Assembly: GCF_026914265.1 (NCBI RefSeq)
Contig: NC_069123.1
Coordinates: forward strand, 54,223,473-54,287,472
Length of the DNA stretch: 64,000 nucleotides
Source: Mya arenaria
Lineage: Eukaryota; Mollusca; Bivalvia; Myida; Myidae
Reading direction: 5' to 3'
Every line of letters begins with the position of its first letter. The stretch's first letter is position 1. A program made the translations under genes and the position numbers. Under the pieces are notes generated by a model, which was not told the origin of the DNA, did no database searches, and saw nothing but the letters and a program-made list of their open reading frames with translations. Of this stretch, positions 27,361 through 56,913 are shown in pieces.

Positions 27361-29790
27361 TATATATATGTAAAGATCACTTCTTTCAATAAGCAGACGG
27401 AGCTGATGATCACAGAACTTCGTTATAAGATCATCAGGGCCAATTGTTGCATATTTGATGCTTAAAAGTTCTAAATGTATTTTGTTTTGTAAAAAACATG
27501 TTAGTCGCAAATTATCATATATACTTTATACTGTGGAACATATCCTTCGTTAATGATTGATATTTTATAAAATTACCATCCTTGATTGTCATTGAACATA
27601 CATTCCAAACACAAAATACCCGATTACCGTCGGCCATATATTTGCGAATGAAAATAAATCCTGACTAAAGTCAATTTTATTTCAATGATATATATCGAAA
27701 GCATATAATAACTCCGGCATTTTATAAAGTATCCTCGGCAATTCTCAAGAAGAAGACGCATTAACACAATGACACTTTACCTATATAATAAGCTCATTCA
27801 TAAAACAGGCCCATATGGCGTCAAAAGGTTAACGTGTTTTCTGATGATTTTGCACGTGCATTTCAAGTTATGAAAGCACATTTAAACTCACTATTTATGC
27901 AATTTCTTTTAATAATGGATAAACATATCTAGAAAACACTCCCCAAACTATGCTGTCCGTTTAGTCTAATAGTAAATGATATATCGAAATACATGAAAAC
28001 ACACTCAAAATGACTGCAAAATGCATATGAACATCACGCATGGGTGTCATTGATCCCAGGAGCTGATCCAGGAATCGACTCGACGCTAGAGGGGATGTAA
28101 CACAGGGAATAAACCTTTTGAATTGCGCCCTTTCCTCAGAACCCAAATTTATTGATTTAAAGTGTTGGCAAGGGGGTTTAAGAGTATTTTCCCAAGAAAA
28201 TGGCGCATTTTGCGCGTATATTACCTTTTTCTACTATATTGAAATAAAAAGTAAAAAACAAGTAGTGGATCTGTATGAAAACAAACAAATCGTCTAACGG
28301 TTGTGTACATACACGTGGTCTTTTGTGGAGAAAGCATGCCCAGATATTTTCTTTTTGGAGTATGCTGTTAAAATAAATGTGATCCTGTTTTTAAAGAACG
28401 ATGCATTAAGTATTGAGTTTGAATGTTCTTTCGTAGATGTGCACTTTTCTCTCTTTGTAGAGCTTGTTCAGAACATGCTCTGCTTCTTCTGGGGCTGTCA
28501 TATGTGCATTTTCTAGGTATTTTCGAATGATATCAACTTACGGTTTATATAACCCCTTCTTGTCCATCTAATTTTGCGTTCTGGCTGGTAACGAAACATG
28601 TTATGCCCATCGAGATCGAAAACATTAAAATGGTCAATTACTGAGAGAGGGGACAAACTGCAGTTGGTCTAATAGAGCCATCATTTCAAAGGATGGGTTA
28701 TTGTGGATTGTTAAAACATTACGGTTGGTAATCAAAGTTATTCTCTAAACAGATTTGGCATGTAGGAAAACAACTAAACACACAGTTACCGAATTGGGTG
28801 ATGTGTCTGACACAGTGTTAGTCTGTGGATTGGGTTTGTACGTTAATTTTAGGACGTCATCGCTCAATTTATGGGTGTTGGTCGCAATGTGAGCAGATAC
28901 ATACAAGTTCATAGTGCACACGTTTAAGGTGCGCCAGTGTATATTTCTGATACACGGGAGCCCATTTAATGTCCTGCCCGTAAGACGATTAGTTGTTTAG
29001 TGAGACGGGGAATCGAAACGAAAGCGTCTTAGCCAACAGTCAAAAATGAATACACAAGACTACCAGGGTCCACTACTTGTGCCCGTAGCAAAAAAATCCT
29101 GTTATATATTTCAAACAATAAAAAAACACACCACAAAACCATTTACCCGCAGAACAGCGTGCTTTGTTTATCCACTGTATCTGCTTAATGCGGAGAACAT
29201 TGGAAACAAGTTATATCAAATTTAGTTTCAGAGTGGACACGAAACGAGTTACATATGACACTATAGGAAAACACGTGTATTTTGGTGTTGCTGGCGACAC
29301 CAGGGAGTAAAGTTTAGGGTGTTGTTCGCGACAACAGGGAATAATAATAATAATATAATTATCTATATTTGGTAAACATTTTGTGATAATTCATTTATAT
29401 TAGCTTCGGTCCATCACCATTTCACCTAATAAGAGCCGTCGTAAGACAGCGCGCTCGACTACGCCGCTTTGACTTAGAATACAATAACGATGTAATAATA
29501 CCAAGTTTGGTCTCTTTATGTAAAACCCAACTAAAATTATTCGATACATAAGGTGACTTTGATGCTGCCCTCCCACCAGCCCGCCCAAACAATGACGCAA
29601 GTCATTCAAATAACTTGATTTCCCATTATGAAAATGTGGTTAAGAATATACAAATATGCCTTTCAAGGGAAATTTAAAAAAAAAATCAAAAAAATCATTT
29701 AATTTTTATTTAGGCTGTTTCTTGTTGTAAGATGGTCGTAAATAATTTTGAATTTTATTAAGTGCATTTAATGAACGGTATAAAAGTTTT
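27361..29790. other. Gene-poor intergenic stretch
   Basis: Only short ORFs without recognisable domains or splice-site support are present, together with low-complexity AT runs such as AATAATAATAATAATATAA near 29341. Nothing can be supported here. Confidence 0.4.
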
Positions 29791-30575
29791 TTTTATTAAA
29801 ATCCCAACTTGCCCTTAACCTTTACTTGCCTAAAACTTTAACCTAAGTCCATCAGGGGCCATAACTTGTATTAAGGATATGGAGTTATGTAACTTCATTG
29901 GGTAATGGTCCTGAACAATTGTGTGAAGTATTAAGTCAAATTGAATGAAGGGTATAGAAGTTATTAAACAATATCACAACCTGCCCTAAAACTTTAACCT
30001 AAGTTCCATAGTCAATCAGGGGCCATAATTTGTATAAAAGATCATATGGAGTTATCTTACCTCATTATGTGATGGCTCTGAACATCTGTGTGAAGTATTA
30101 AGTCAATTGATTGAATGGTATTGGAGTTTAAAGTGAAAATCCCAACTTGCCCTAAAACTTTAACCTGCCCTAAAACTTTAACCTAAGTCAATCAGGTGCC
30201 ATAACTTGTTTTTAGGATACTATGGAGTTATGTAACCTCATTGTGTGATGGTTCTGAACAACTGTGTGAAGTATTAAGTCAATTGAACAAAGGATATAGA
30301 AGTTATTAATAAATATTCCAACTTGCCTTAAAACTTTAAACTAAGTTCCATAGTCAATCAGGGGCCATAATATGTGTAAAGAATAATATGGAGTTATCTA
30401 ACCTCATCATGTGATGGCCCTGAACAACTGCGTGGAGTATTAAGTCAATTGAATATAGGGTATTGGACTTATAAGTGAAAATCCCAACTTGCCCTAAAAC
30501 TTTAACCAGACGCCGACGCCGACGCTGGGGCGAGTAGTATAGCCCACCTATTCTTCGAATAGTCGAGCTAAAAAC
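29790..30575 (+). mobile_element. Tandem-core repeat element with GACGCCGACGCCGACG end
   Basis: About four to five units of roughly 170 bp carry CCCTAAAACTTTAACCTAAG, CAATCAGGGGCCATAA, TATGGAGTTAT and GTGTGAAGTATTAAGTCAA. After the last unit follows GACGCCGACGCCGACGCTGG, then GGCGAGTAGTATAGCCCACC and a short palindrome, TATTCTTCGAATAG, which looks like the terminal hairpin. No coding capacity is seen. It probably belongs to the same broad class of tandem-core non-autonomous elements as others in this window. Confidence 0.6.
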
Positions 30576-30824
30576 GGACACTAAATTATTACTACATGAC
30601 ATAACAAAAACAATATTTTATGGGATAAAATAATTGATAATCAACGAAGCTTGCGACCTTAAACTTTGACCTAGATACACATAGTCTTTCTGTGACGAAT
30701 ATTTCAACTTTCACATATCAATTTTTGGTTGGCCAGTTACCATGGTTACGCACATGAAACAAGTACTGTGAAAGTGACCTTGACCTTGGATGAACATACC
30801 TCGGTTATCTTCGTGATGTGGTTA

Positions 30825-32215
30825 TTATCCCCCGCCGAATCGAAGATTTCGGGAGGGGGATATTGTTTTGGCGTTGTCCGTCAGTCATTCCCCGTCCGTC
30901 CGTCCTTCCGTCCGTCCGGTTTCATATCTTGGTAGGCATTGATCAGAAAATGTTCAAACTTGGTCAGAATGTTCCCCTTGATCATATCTCGACCTATTTA
31001 AAAGTGGGTCACATGAGGTCAAAAACTAGGTCACTAGGTCAAATCTTAGGAACATACTAGAGGCATTATACATGGTCAAATATTCATGAAACTTTATCAG
31101 AATGTTTTCCTTGGTGAACTCTTGGTCGTAAATAAAACTGGGTCACATATGATCGAAAATTAGGTCACTAGGTCAAATCTTAGAAAAATCTTCTCCAGAA
31201 CCATATCATGGTAATGATTGGTCAAGTTATGTTCAAAATTGGTCATGATGTCCCCTTGATGAAATATGGACCACTTAAAAAAGTAGGTCACATGGGGTCA
31301 AAAACTAGGTCAGTAGGTCAAATCTTAGAAAAATCTTTGGAACATAATAGAAGCATTATACATGGTCAAATATTTATAGAACTTAATCAGAATGTTTTCC
31401 TTGATGAAATCTTGGACTTATTTAAAACTGGGTCAATTATGATTGAAAATTAGGTCACAAGGTCAAATCTTAGATTTTTTTTGTCTGGAATGGAAATGAT
31501 TGGTCGGATTATGTTCAAACTTGATCATGATGTACCCCTTGATAAAATATGGACCGCTTGCAAAAGTGGGGCATATGGGGTCAAAAATTAGGTCACTAGG
31601 TTTTTTAGAAAAATCTTTGAAACACATTAGAAGCAATATGTATGGTCTTATATTCATGAAACTTGATCAGACTGTTTTCCTTGATGAACTCTTGGACATG
31701 TTTTAAACCGGGTCACATGTGATTAGAAATTAGGTCACTAGGTCAAATCTTTCAAAAATCTTGTCCGAAACTATTTGATGGTGGTGATTGGTCTGATTAA
31801 AATCAAACATGGTCAGAATGTTCTCTTAGGTTGAATTTTGACTGCGTTTTAAAAGTGGATTAATGGGTCAAAAACTAGGTCACTAGGTCATATCTTGCAA
31901 AAATCTTTGGAACACTCTAGAGGCAATACATCTGCTCTATTTTCCATGAAACTTAATCAGAATGCCTCGATGAAATCTTGGAATAGTTTCAAACTAGTAG
32001 GTCATGTGGGGTCAAAAATGAGGTCACTGAGTCAAATCTTAAAAAAAACCTTGTGGACACTCTAGAGGCTGTATTTTTTGCATATATCTGGACCAATCTT
32101 CATGAAACTTGATCAGAATGTTTGCCTTGATGAAATCTTAGATTACTTTGGAACTGGGTAGCATGGAGTCATAAACTAGGTTTCTTGGTCAATTCTAAAT
32201 GTTATATATATATAC
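30825..32215 (+). mobile_element. Tandem-core repeat element with CCCCCGCCGAATCGAAG palindromic end
   Basis: It opens with the imperfect palindrome CCCCCGCCGAATCGAAG / ATTTCGGGAGGGGG, then a (GTCC)n run, then diverged alternating units. The units contain AAACTTGATCAGAATGTTTT, CCTTGATGAAATCTTGGA, GGTCACATGGGGTCAAAAAC and TAGGTCACTAGGTCAAATCT, recurring every 140-300 bp. It fades out near the TATATA run at 32207. No protein is encoded. Confidence 0.6.
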
Positions 32216-33397
32216 AATAACTTTTTTTAATTCAAACAGTTGCAATCAAACTCAAACATATATATATATATTTCATCAACAACTGATTTCCATTCCTTGA
32301 CTCAGCCCAATCAGGCAGGGGATATCAATTCAACGAATTTGCTTGTAATAGATATGCAACATCTGTACCTATATATGCCGTTCTTAAAAAGATGTGTTTG
32401 CAGTGTTTCAACAAAAGCTTTTCTCGGATTAGACTAAGTAACAACATTTACAATAGAACTTACTCCAATTGTTCTGCTTACTCCATGTGTAAAAATTTGT
32501 GTCTACCTTTCTTACCACTCCACTTTTTAAAGGTTGGCCTAAAATATATACAGTTTGATTGGCCGTTATTACAGAGTGGACATGAAATGAGTGGGTTCAG
32601 TAACATGGCTATGAATGACTGACGGACGTAGCGACAGACGAAGAAAAGAATGCAGCTATAGTCCCGAATCTTGGACTGAGGATGACAATTAGGGGACTCT
32701 CAAACCCATGTGTGAAACCACTGACACAACCATACACACATACTTGAAATTAAATTTATTTGGCATAGATAAAACCTAACTCTAGACAGAGTTTAACGAG
32801 TTATCACAAAATGTAACAGCAATTCCATACCTCATTACTATTTGAGGTATCAGACAGTATAAAGGCCAAATAAAAGCAATGTTTAGGTTCATTGGTACAG
32901 CCTCATCCCTTATCTAAATCGAAATGTTCAATTTAAACTGTTTTAGACTCCAAAAAGTAGTTTTGAAGGAAAAGAAGAAAGTTTCATTTAAATATATCAC
33001 TCAATTTTAATTAATGAGAATTGTTGAAAAGACATAAAAAATAGAAATAATTAGCATAATTAAATAAAAAGTCTCTTTTTTTATTCTTCAGATGAATAAT
33101 AACAATTTTATGAGGATTGCATGCGAGACAGTATTAAGACTTAATACAAATTGGTATGACTGTCTTGCAGGAAATGCTCAGGAAATTAACTGCATAATGA
33201 AAAAATATTCTCAAAGTTCCGCAATTCTTCAATTGAAATTAAATGAATAATATGGGTGTGTTGAACTGTGTTCACATAAGTCTTATCTCGTCAATCCTTT
33301 GTACAAACATGTAAGTCATGTACCATAAAAATAACATCACTGTGTAGCACAACGAACACACTGTATGTTAAAACCAACATTGTCTAAGGCACTGCCA
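32216..33397. other. Region downstream of LAMTOR2, including its 3' UTR
   Basis: AT-rich, no gene seen. On the minus strand, AATAAA occurs at 33080-33085 (about 310 nt after the LAMTOR2 stop) and 32755-32760. The first is the more likely polyadenylation signal. A (TA)n microsatellite lies near 32258-32271. Confidence 0.4.
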
Positions 33398-35633
33398 TCA
33401 AGAGGCTGCTATCTTTGAGAGAGGATCTTCAAGGTATGTTGCCAATGCCTTTGCCTGGAATGGAGATTAGAACAGGAGGTGGCACTGAGACCAACAATCA
33501 TCACTGCAACGCAGTTCCATTGTAAAACCAACAAAATGCAAGTCTGTCAAGTATAAATCTGAGACATAATTTTTTTTACATCAAGTGTCAGACCCTGACA
33601 CATTAATACCATATGATATTTACAATTTAATATGTTATTTTTTATTAATTTTATGGTGTGTGCAATATAATTTAATAATGTAAACATGAATGCACCCACC
33701 TTTGCTTTCAGCATTCCAAACCCCACATTTTCCTTGCAACATAAGCATAACAGCAGGTTGGCAACTTTAGTTATTGCCACCTTTCCTTCCTGCAAATGAA
33801 AACACATAATATTTTCAGGGAAAATAAATTTTAAGAGAAAACATCAGGCACCAGAAACTTTTTACATGATGACCTTGAACTTGACCTGAGGAACGTGTGC
33901 TGTAGATTTGTTTTTTCATAAAACAGGAATATCCAAAGATCTTCACAATAAACAAACATATTAAAAAAAGAAGTCCATAATATGCATCAACATTACACAA
34001 ATCAAGACTGAGTTTTCAATGAAACCAATGTCCATATTCATGAAATCTTTATCAATAACTGGACCTTGGTGATTTCTTACTTAATTTTATGATCCAATGA
34101 ACCCAAACATTTCACTCAATTACTTTTAATAATGTTTTGGAGTAGAATATTGTCTCCAATCACTTTAAAAGGATCTTTTTATCAATTAAATATCATTTAA
34201 GTAAACATATTGGTACTGTACACTGTAAAACTAGACTATTTCCTTCATTACCTGACAATCTAACAGAACAAACTGCAGTTTATCATCTGAGAAAGCCACA
34301 GCCCCTGATTTCTGGTAGGTGTTCCAAATGTTGCTGGCTATAGCAGCAGTCACTGCAGCATCTTTGTCACCATACCCGGAGTAAGCAAGGAGGGCCCCTT
34401 CATTGTTCAATAATCTAAAAAAAATCTAAAAGTTGATTTATTGGAATTTAGAAGGCTGATCTGAACCTGGATACATCCCTCTTGTAATGGTTAATGTGCA
34501 AATAATCTTATTATAACTTAAAAAATGTAGAAGAAATTGAGAATTATAAACTTCATATGAACAGCATCATCGTGCACTGTCGCTGTGTGAAGGTGTGAAA
34601 AACTCCCTCTAGATCTACCGTAAGGCAGCTGCCAATAGTACAAACTGATGCAATGACAGTGTTGTTCGTAACCTTGTACCATGTATTTGAAATATTTCAA
34701 TTAGGTATTGAGAATATTTAAGGGGGTACAATATATTGCTGTTCCTTATACAATGGCATCGACAACAAATAATTCAATAAAAGACGTCAAAACAAATATG
34801 GCAGCTGCTGATTTTGACAAGTATCGTGGCTGCCAATTTTGACATTTTTTTCAATAAGTCTTTTTCTTGAATATTTTTTGCGTGCATCCTATTAACCATA
34901 GCGTCCTTTAGGCTTAACACAATGATTTATGGTATTCAGTGTACCCATATGCATGGTCAAAATGCAAGCTGTATATAAAAATTATACAATTAATTATGAT
35001 GGAGAGCATGTGTCTATGTGTCTGTTCATTCTTGATATTTAATTGTTACATTATCTTGAAGTAACATTTGAAAGCATGTACACTACATTTAACTTTTGTG
35101 AAATACTTGTATCCTTTTATTCTAAAACTAAAAAAAGAAACACTGAAATATATGTTTTTTAAAAAATGTAAACTTCTGGTTGCTTTTTCAAGAAAAATAT
35201 GGCTAATATTTAACTAAAATGATGTTTTTTATGCATTTTATATCTAACATTTTGTCATGGGCAACTCCTTCACAGTACCACACAGGCAAATAATATTTGG
35301 TTGAACAGTTGAAGTGAAGCCAAAACAAACTTTAAATTCCAACCATTTATAAAAAAAACTATATGATTTCAGTGTGCGTCAACTTCTAGAAATGACTCTA
35401 AAATGCACATTATAATGACCAGATACCATATGAAATATATGGGACAAATAACTCCCAGCGAACATTATAATCTCAACAATTGATAGGACTTATTTGAATA
35501 GGATATACACAAAACGCACCGGTATTATTAGAATGTAAGTTTTATTGCGGACAAAACACACTCACAGAGTACTTTGAACACCTCCAGAGTTCGCCTGGCT
35601 TAAAATCTGTGTTAGTGCTTTAGGTTTAAGCAT
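33398..35633 (-). CDS. LAMTOR2: LAMTOR2 (Ragulator subunit p14, Roadblock fold), 4 coding exons
   Basis: Coding exons in transcript order: 35633-35566, 34414-34252, 33789-33700, 33454-33398; 378 nt, 125 aa, the same length as the human protein. Splice sites are GT-AG and phases agree. Starting [20 protein letters not shown], it follows the human protein closely: [67 protein letters not shown]2 has a Roadblock/LC7 domain and pairs with LAMTOR3. In Ragulator on late endosomes and lysosomes it anchors Rag GTPases for mTORC1 activation and scaffolds MEK-ERK signalling. The gene is head to head with ECD, 161 bp between start codons. Nothing in it looks broken. Confidence 0.96.
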
Positions 35634-35794
35634 GTTAAAGCCGAAATATAAAGAGATGCAATAATATTTATCTGTATATTTCTCAACCGGCTACTTCCGC
35701 ATCATGTGATATTATGTCTAAATCTTTAATGTAAGAAGCCTTTTCATTGGGCAATAGATAAGGTCATGACCCTGCATTTAGGTCAATAAAAAGC
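35634..35794. promoter_or_regulatory. Bidirectional promoter between LAMTOR2 and ECD
   Basis: Only 161 bp separate the two start codons, so both 5' UTRs and the core promoter must fit here or overlap the genes. Visible elements are an ETS/GABP-like ACTTCCGC at 35693-35700, an M-box TCATGTGA (the MiT/TFE family site) at 35702-35709, and an inverted CCAAT box (ATTGG) at 35746-35750. ETS sites and CCAAT boxes are typical of compact bidirectional housekeeping promoters. Function is inferred from motif and position only. Confidence 0.7.
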
Positions 35795-53128
<17,334 letters not shown>

Positions 53129-54243
53129 CAGTCTGCTTATGATGTTCATTACCTAATTAAAACAACGTTTTTATATTGTGAATTATATGATCTTTTTTTA
53201 AGCTTACTAGTACCTGTTTTTCAAAGACAAGAAGTCGAGGTATTGTCATGGCCTTGGCTTCCTGACACTTCAACCTTTGCAATATCTGAGAAACATTCAA
53301 AATATTTCAACCTTTTGGACCTTCAACTTTAATAATTATTGAGTTATGCCATTTTTTTGAGCGTTCACTCCACAGAGCTCTTGTTAAGGTATCGTGATGA
53401 GGTCATATTGCATAATAATTATCATTCTCTCAAAAATATAGCACATCTTGTACAGTTTTCTTTTTAGAAATGTTTATGCCTTCACTGTCATATGTCTCTG
53501 CTCCTTCTTCGTGAAATTTTTCACATTTTTTGTTTTAATTTAAACAGAAGATGTTCTCTCGCAATAATGATCTGCAATATGCAAATACTCTTTTTTATAT
53601 AATTATGTTAAGCCTAGCTATTGTAACAGTAATTTCTATCTACAGATATGTGTAGTTCCTTCTTTTAATCAAACAAGATTACCATGCTTTATTATTGTTA
53701 CCACATTTTATATTGTATCAGCTTAAGTATACATGTACATCATTTTTTTTAAATATTTACTTTTTATACATTGTTCATTTCAAGCATTGACTGGATGTGA
53801 CTTGTCCTTCATGAAACTTATCTATATGTATGTTTTAAATTGGAACTGACATTTCTTTCTGCAAAATAGAGAGTTAAATAGAGAGTTTGAAGAAATCTCT
53901 AAAGTGGTAGTGGACATAATTATAATGCCAATAGTTTACTGCTTAATTCCTGTAAATAGCTTTTTACTGATTGCTAAGAAAACTTTTCAAATCAATGTCA
54001 ACGAAAATTCAATATTTGGTACTGTATATGTAATACAATGAATCAAGGGCTCATCCCACTACAGATTTAACTCCACATAAAAATTGAAAGAGTTATGTCC
54101 TTTTTGCTTTGCACCATTGAATTGTGATTTGATTGATCAAGCATTGTTTAGACAAAATGTTTATACATGTATATTGTATATGCTTAAATTGTAAACAACA
54201 TTCCTCTAAATGTATTACCTAGTCATAATATAGGATTAATAAA
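53129..54243 (+). other. ECD 3' UTR, polyA signal at 54238-54243
   Basis: This AT-rich untranslated sequence follows the ECD stop at 53126-53128. AATAAA at 54238-54243 is the best polyadenylation signal, giving a 3' UTR of about 1.1 kb; another lies near 54579. No separate gene is seen. Confidence 0.5.
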
Positions 54244-54689
54244 CAGTGTTAAACCGTCCACGGATTTGCACTAGAATTGGTGAATATTTTATTTATATTG
54301 TTAGCATCTTTGTGACCTTAAATACTCTCTCAGCCTGTGCTCAATCATTTTGTTTTGTTGACAACATTGACCATTCAAAACATATTTTGCTAGTGAACTA
54401 TAGTTTACATGATCATTTTGAGACTTGAAATGTTTTTAACTGAACAGTAAAATATGGTTTTGTGTGTATCTGGAGTTGGTTTCTGGTCACATTGATCAGC
54501 TCTTCCTTTCATGATCGCATTTCATGTTCTAGTCCCAACTTCTTATTTGCTATACAACATACTGCAAAGTGTGTTCAATAAAACATAGATACTAGCAACA
54601 ATATGAGAGAAAAAAGAAGTTGTATCTCCTTTAATATGGCAAAGTTATGTTTTAATTCATTTATTATTTTAGCTTGTTTGTTCATCAAA

Positions 54690-54975
54690 GAGTCATTGTC
54701 ATGCCTCAGTTCTGTCGGGTCGAATGCGCTGTCATTGTCAAGACTTAGTGCTTTCGGGTTGGCAGTGCTGTCATTATCATGACTTAGTGCTGTCGGGTTG
54801 GCAGTGCTTTTATTGTCTTGACTTAGAGCTGTCGGGTCGGCAGCACTTTCATTATCATGACTAAGTGCTGTCAGGTCGGCAGTGCTCTCATTGTCACGAC
54901 TCAAGTGTTGTCGGGTCGGCAGTGCTCTCATTGTCACGACTCAGTGCTGTCAGGTCAGAAGTGCTGTCATTGTAG
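54690..54975 (-). repeat. 39-bp minisatellite that keeps an open frame on the minus strand
   Basis: About seven units of ~39 bp carry CAGTGCTGTCATT, ATCATGACTTAGTGCTGTC and GGGTTGGCAGTGC-like blocks. Because the period is a multiple of three, the minus strand stays open and reads a 13-residue repeat of the form DNESTADPTALSH. No splice sites, start context or flanking homology tie it to a gene, so it is listed as a repeat. Confidence 0.7.
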
Positions 54976-56320
54976 TGGAAATTGTTTTGAATTGGCCATT
55001 ACTCAAAAAGCTCAAGATATGCAAAATTAATGAAACTTAGTACAGATGTTGCAAGAGTCAATATGCATATGTGTATTAAGGCCCTGTCTTTTTTGATTTG
55101 TCAAATAATGCCCCTTTTCTCCTAAAAGTAGCAGGCCAGCATTTGCATTTCCTTCTAGGCGCTTTTGACCTTGTGCCATAACCTTCATGTGTTCAGTTTA
55201 TCTCTTTTGTTTGAATGTAGTTCATTTATTACATTTTCTTAGCATAAACATGCCATCAAACATGTGTCTTCTAGGAGAGACATAGTTTTTTAAATCATTA
55301 TTTAATGCACTGATTCTGATCAACAAAATATTGTACATCAGAATGTTGATATCATTGTAGGTTGTACTTTTACCGTCTTACATGTGTCAAAGTGTTGTGG
55401 CTTGTAATTGTATTAAAGCATTCAGTGTTGTGTCAATGAATGTTCAGGTTGACATGCACCCCTGTAGAACCTGGCCCCAATTTCTTGAAAATACTTAAGC
55501 ACTATATTATACCCAAGCACCAATAGGAATCGCCTTGTCCTGTACGTCTGTTCTGAGACATTGGGACAATTCTACTTGTCTCAATAGCTTCATATGTTTT
55601 TAGATGTCGACTTCAAACTTGATACACATATTTACTGTGTTGAGGAGAATTGTTGCATATGGCATTTTTAGAGTTAATGCTTTTTGATTATTTGTACACT
55701 TGTTTTTTGCTTTTGTTTTCTTCGTTCCATAGACGGCATATGTTTTTGAGGCAATGACTTCAAACTTCATACACATATTGACTGTGTTGAGAAGTGCTGT
55801 GCAAAAGAATCATTGTTTTGTGTATGGTAATTGCCCTTTGATTATATTTTACTTCTCTCCATAACTACATGTTTTTGAGGTATTGACTTCAACTGTACAA
55901 AAGACATATAAGGACCATTAAATTATGCCTTATCATCGGCATAGGGCATCAAGGAGCATACATCACTCCCAGTGATACTTCTTATTACAAGTTGGTGTGG
56001 TTGGAATATTAATCACATCCACCGATAGCTCTGGTTTCCATTAGCCAACAACTAGAAAAGTAAAGAAATTTTACCAAAACAAAAATTGTGAGCTTAGCTT
56101 GATACTCCAGCTTAAGTTTCTTTGAGAAATTGTGGCCAGATGTTAAACCTTTGCAGCACTATTGGCTGCTCTGGAAAGCTATAAAATTTAAACAGTTGAT
56201 GCTGAAATGTCCATGAACACTAATTTCAAACACTACAATTCAGTATTTGTCTGCATTCACAAAACTATGTGATGTGGCTTATACAGTTAACTATTGAAAG
56301 CATTATAAACAAGTTAAATC
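54976..56320. repeat. Decayed interspersed repeats downstream of ECD
   Basis: Diverged units such as TTTTTGAGGCAATGACTTCA and AACTTCATACACATATTGAC, near 55590 and 55745, resemble the ~150-bp units at 46735-47133. The rest is AT-rich with no recognised gene. An AATAAA on the minus strand at 56324-56329 could serve the kinase-like gene, whose stop is at 56914. Confidence 0.4.
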
Positions 56321-56913
56321 CATTTATTTTGGTAAGATTTATTGCACCTTGTTTCCATATAATAATAATGATAGTTATTGAATTCTTTTTACAATTTACA
56401 CACATTTTACTGATTATTTTTGTAATATTATGATTAAGCATGAATAAAAACATACAAATCAAATGTGTCATGTTTTCTAGTTTCAGCCATTACCTACAAT
56501 TAAATTCTTGAGTGTCAAAATTGTATGTGTTCTTCTAATTTATTATCTTTTCTGTTAAAGGACTCTTTTCTGTTAACAATTTATAAACACGTACACTTAC
56601 CTGCAATTACATAAGTCACAACATATTTCCCTGAACAGTGCGAACAACACAATGAAGTCATTATTAAATAAGAATATATATTTTAAATAATCGATGGTAT
56701 AAATCCATAATTAGAAAATATAAATAAGTGATGTAAAGAGAATAAAAATATCACAAAATCACAATTATAAACACCTTATCATAAATTCAGTATAATCTGT
56801 CTATATTCTGGAACACAGCTTTGAAGAACAGTTTCATGAATCACACCCCTAAAGGAATAGTTTCATCATTGAAAGCACATATGAAACAGCTTTAATATCA
56901 CAAAGATTTGTCC

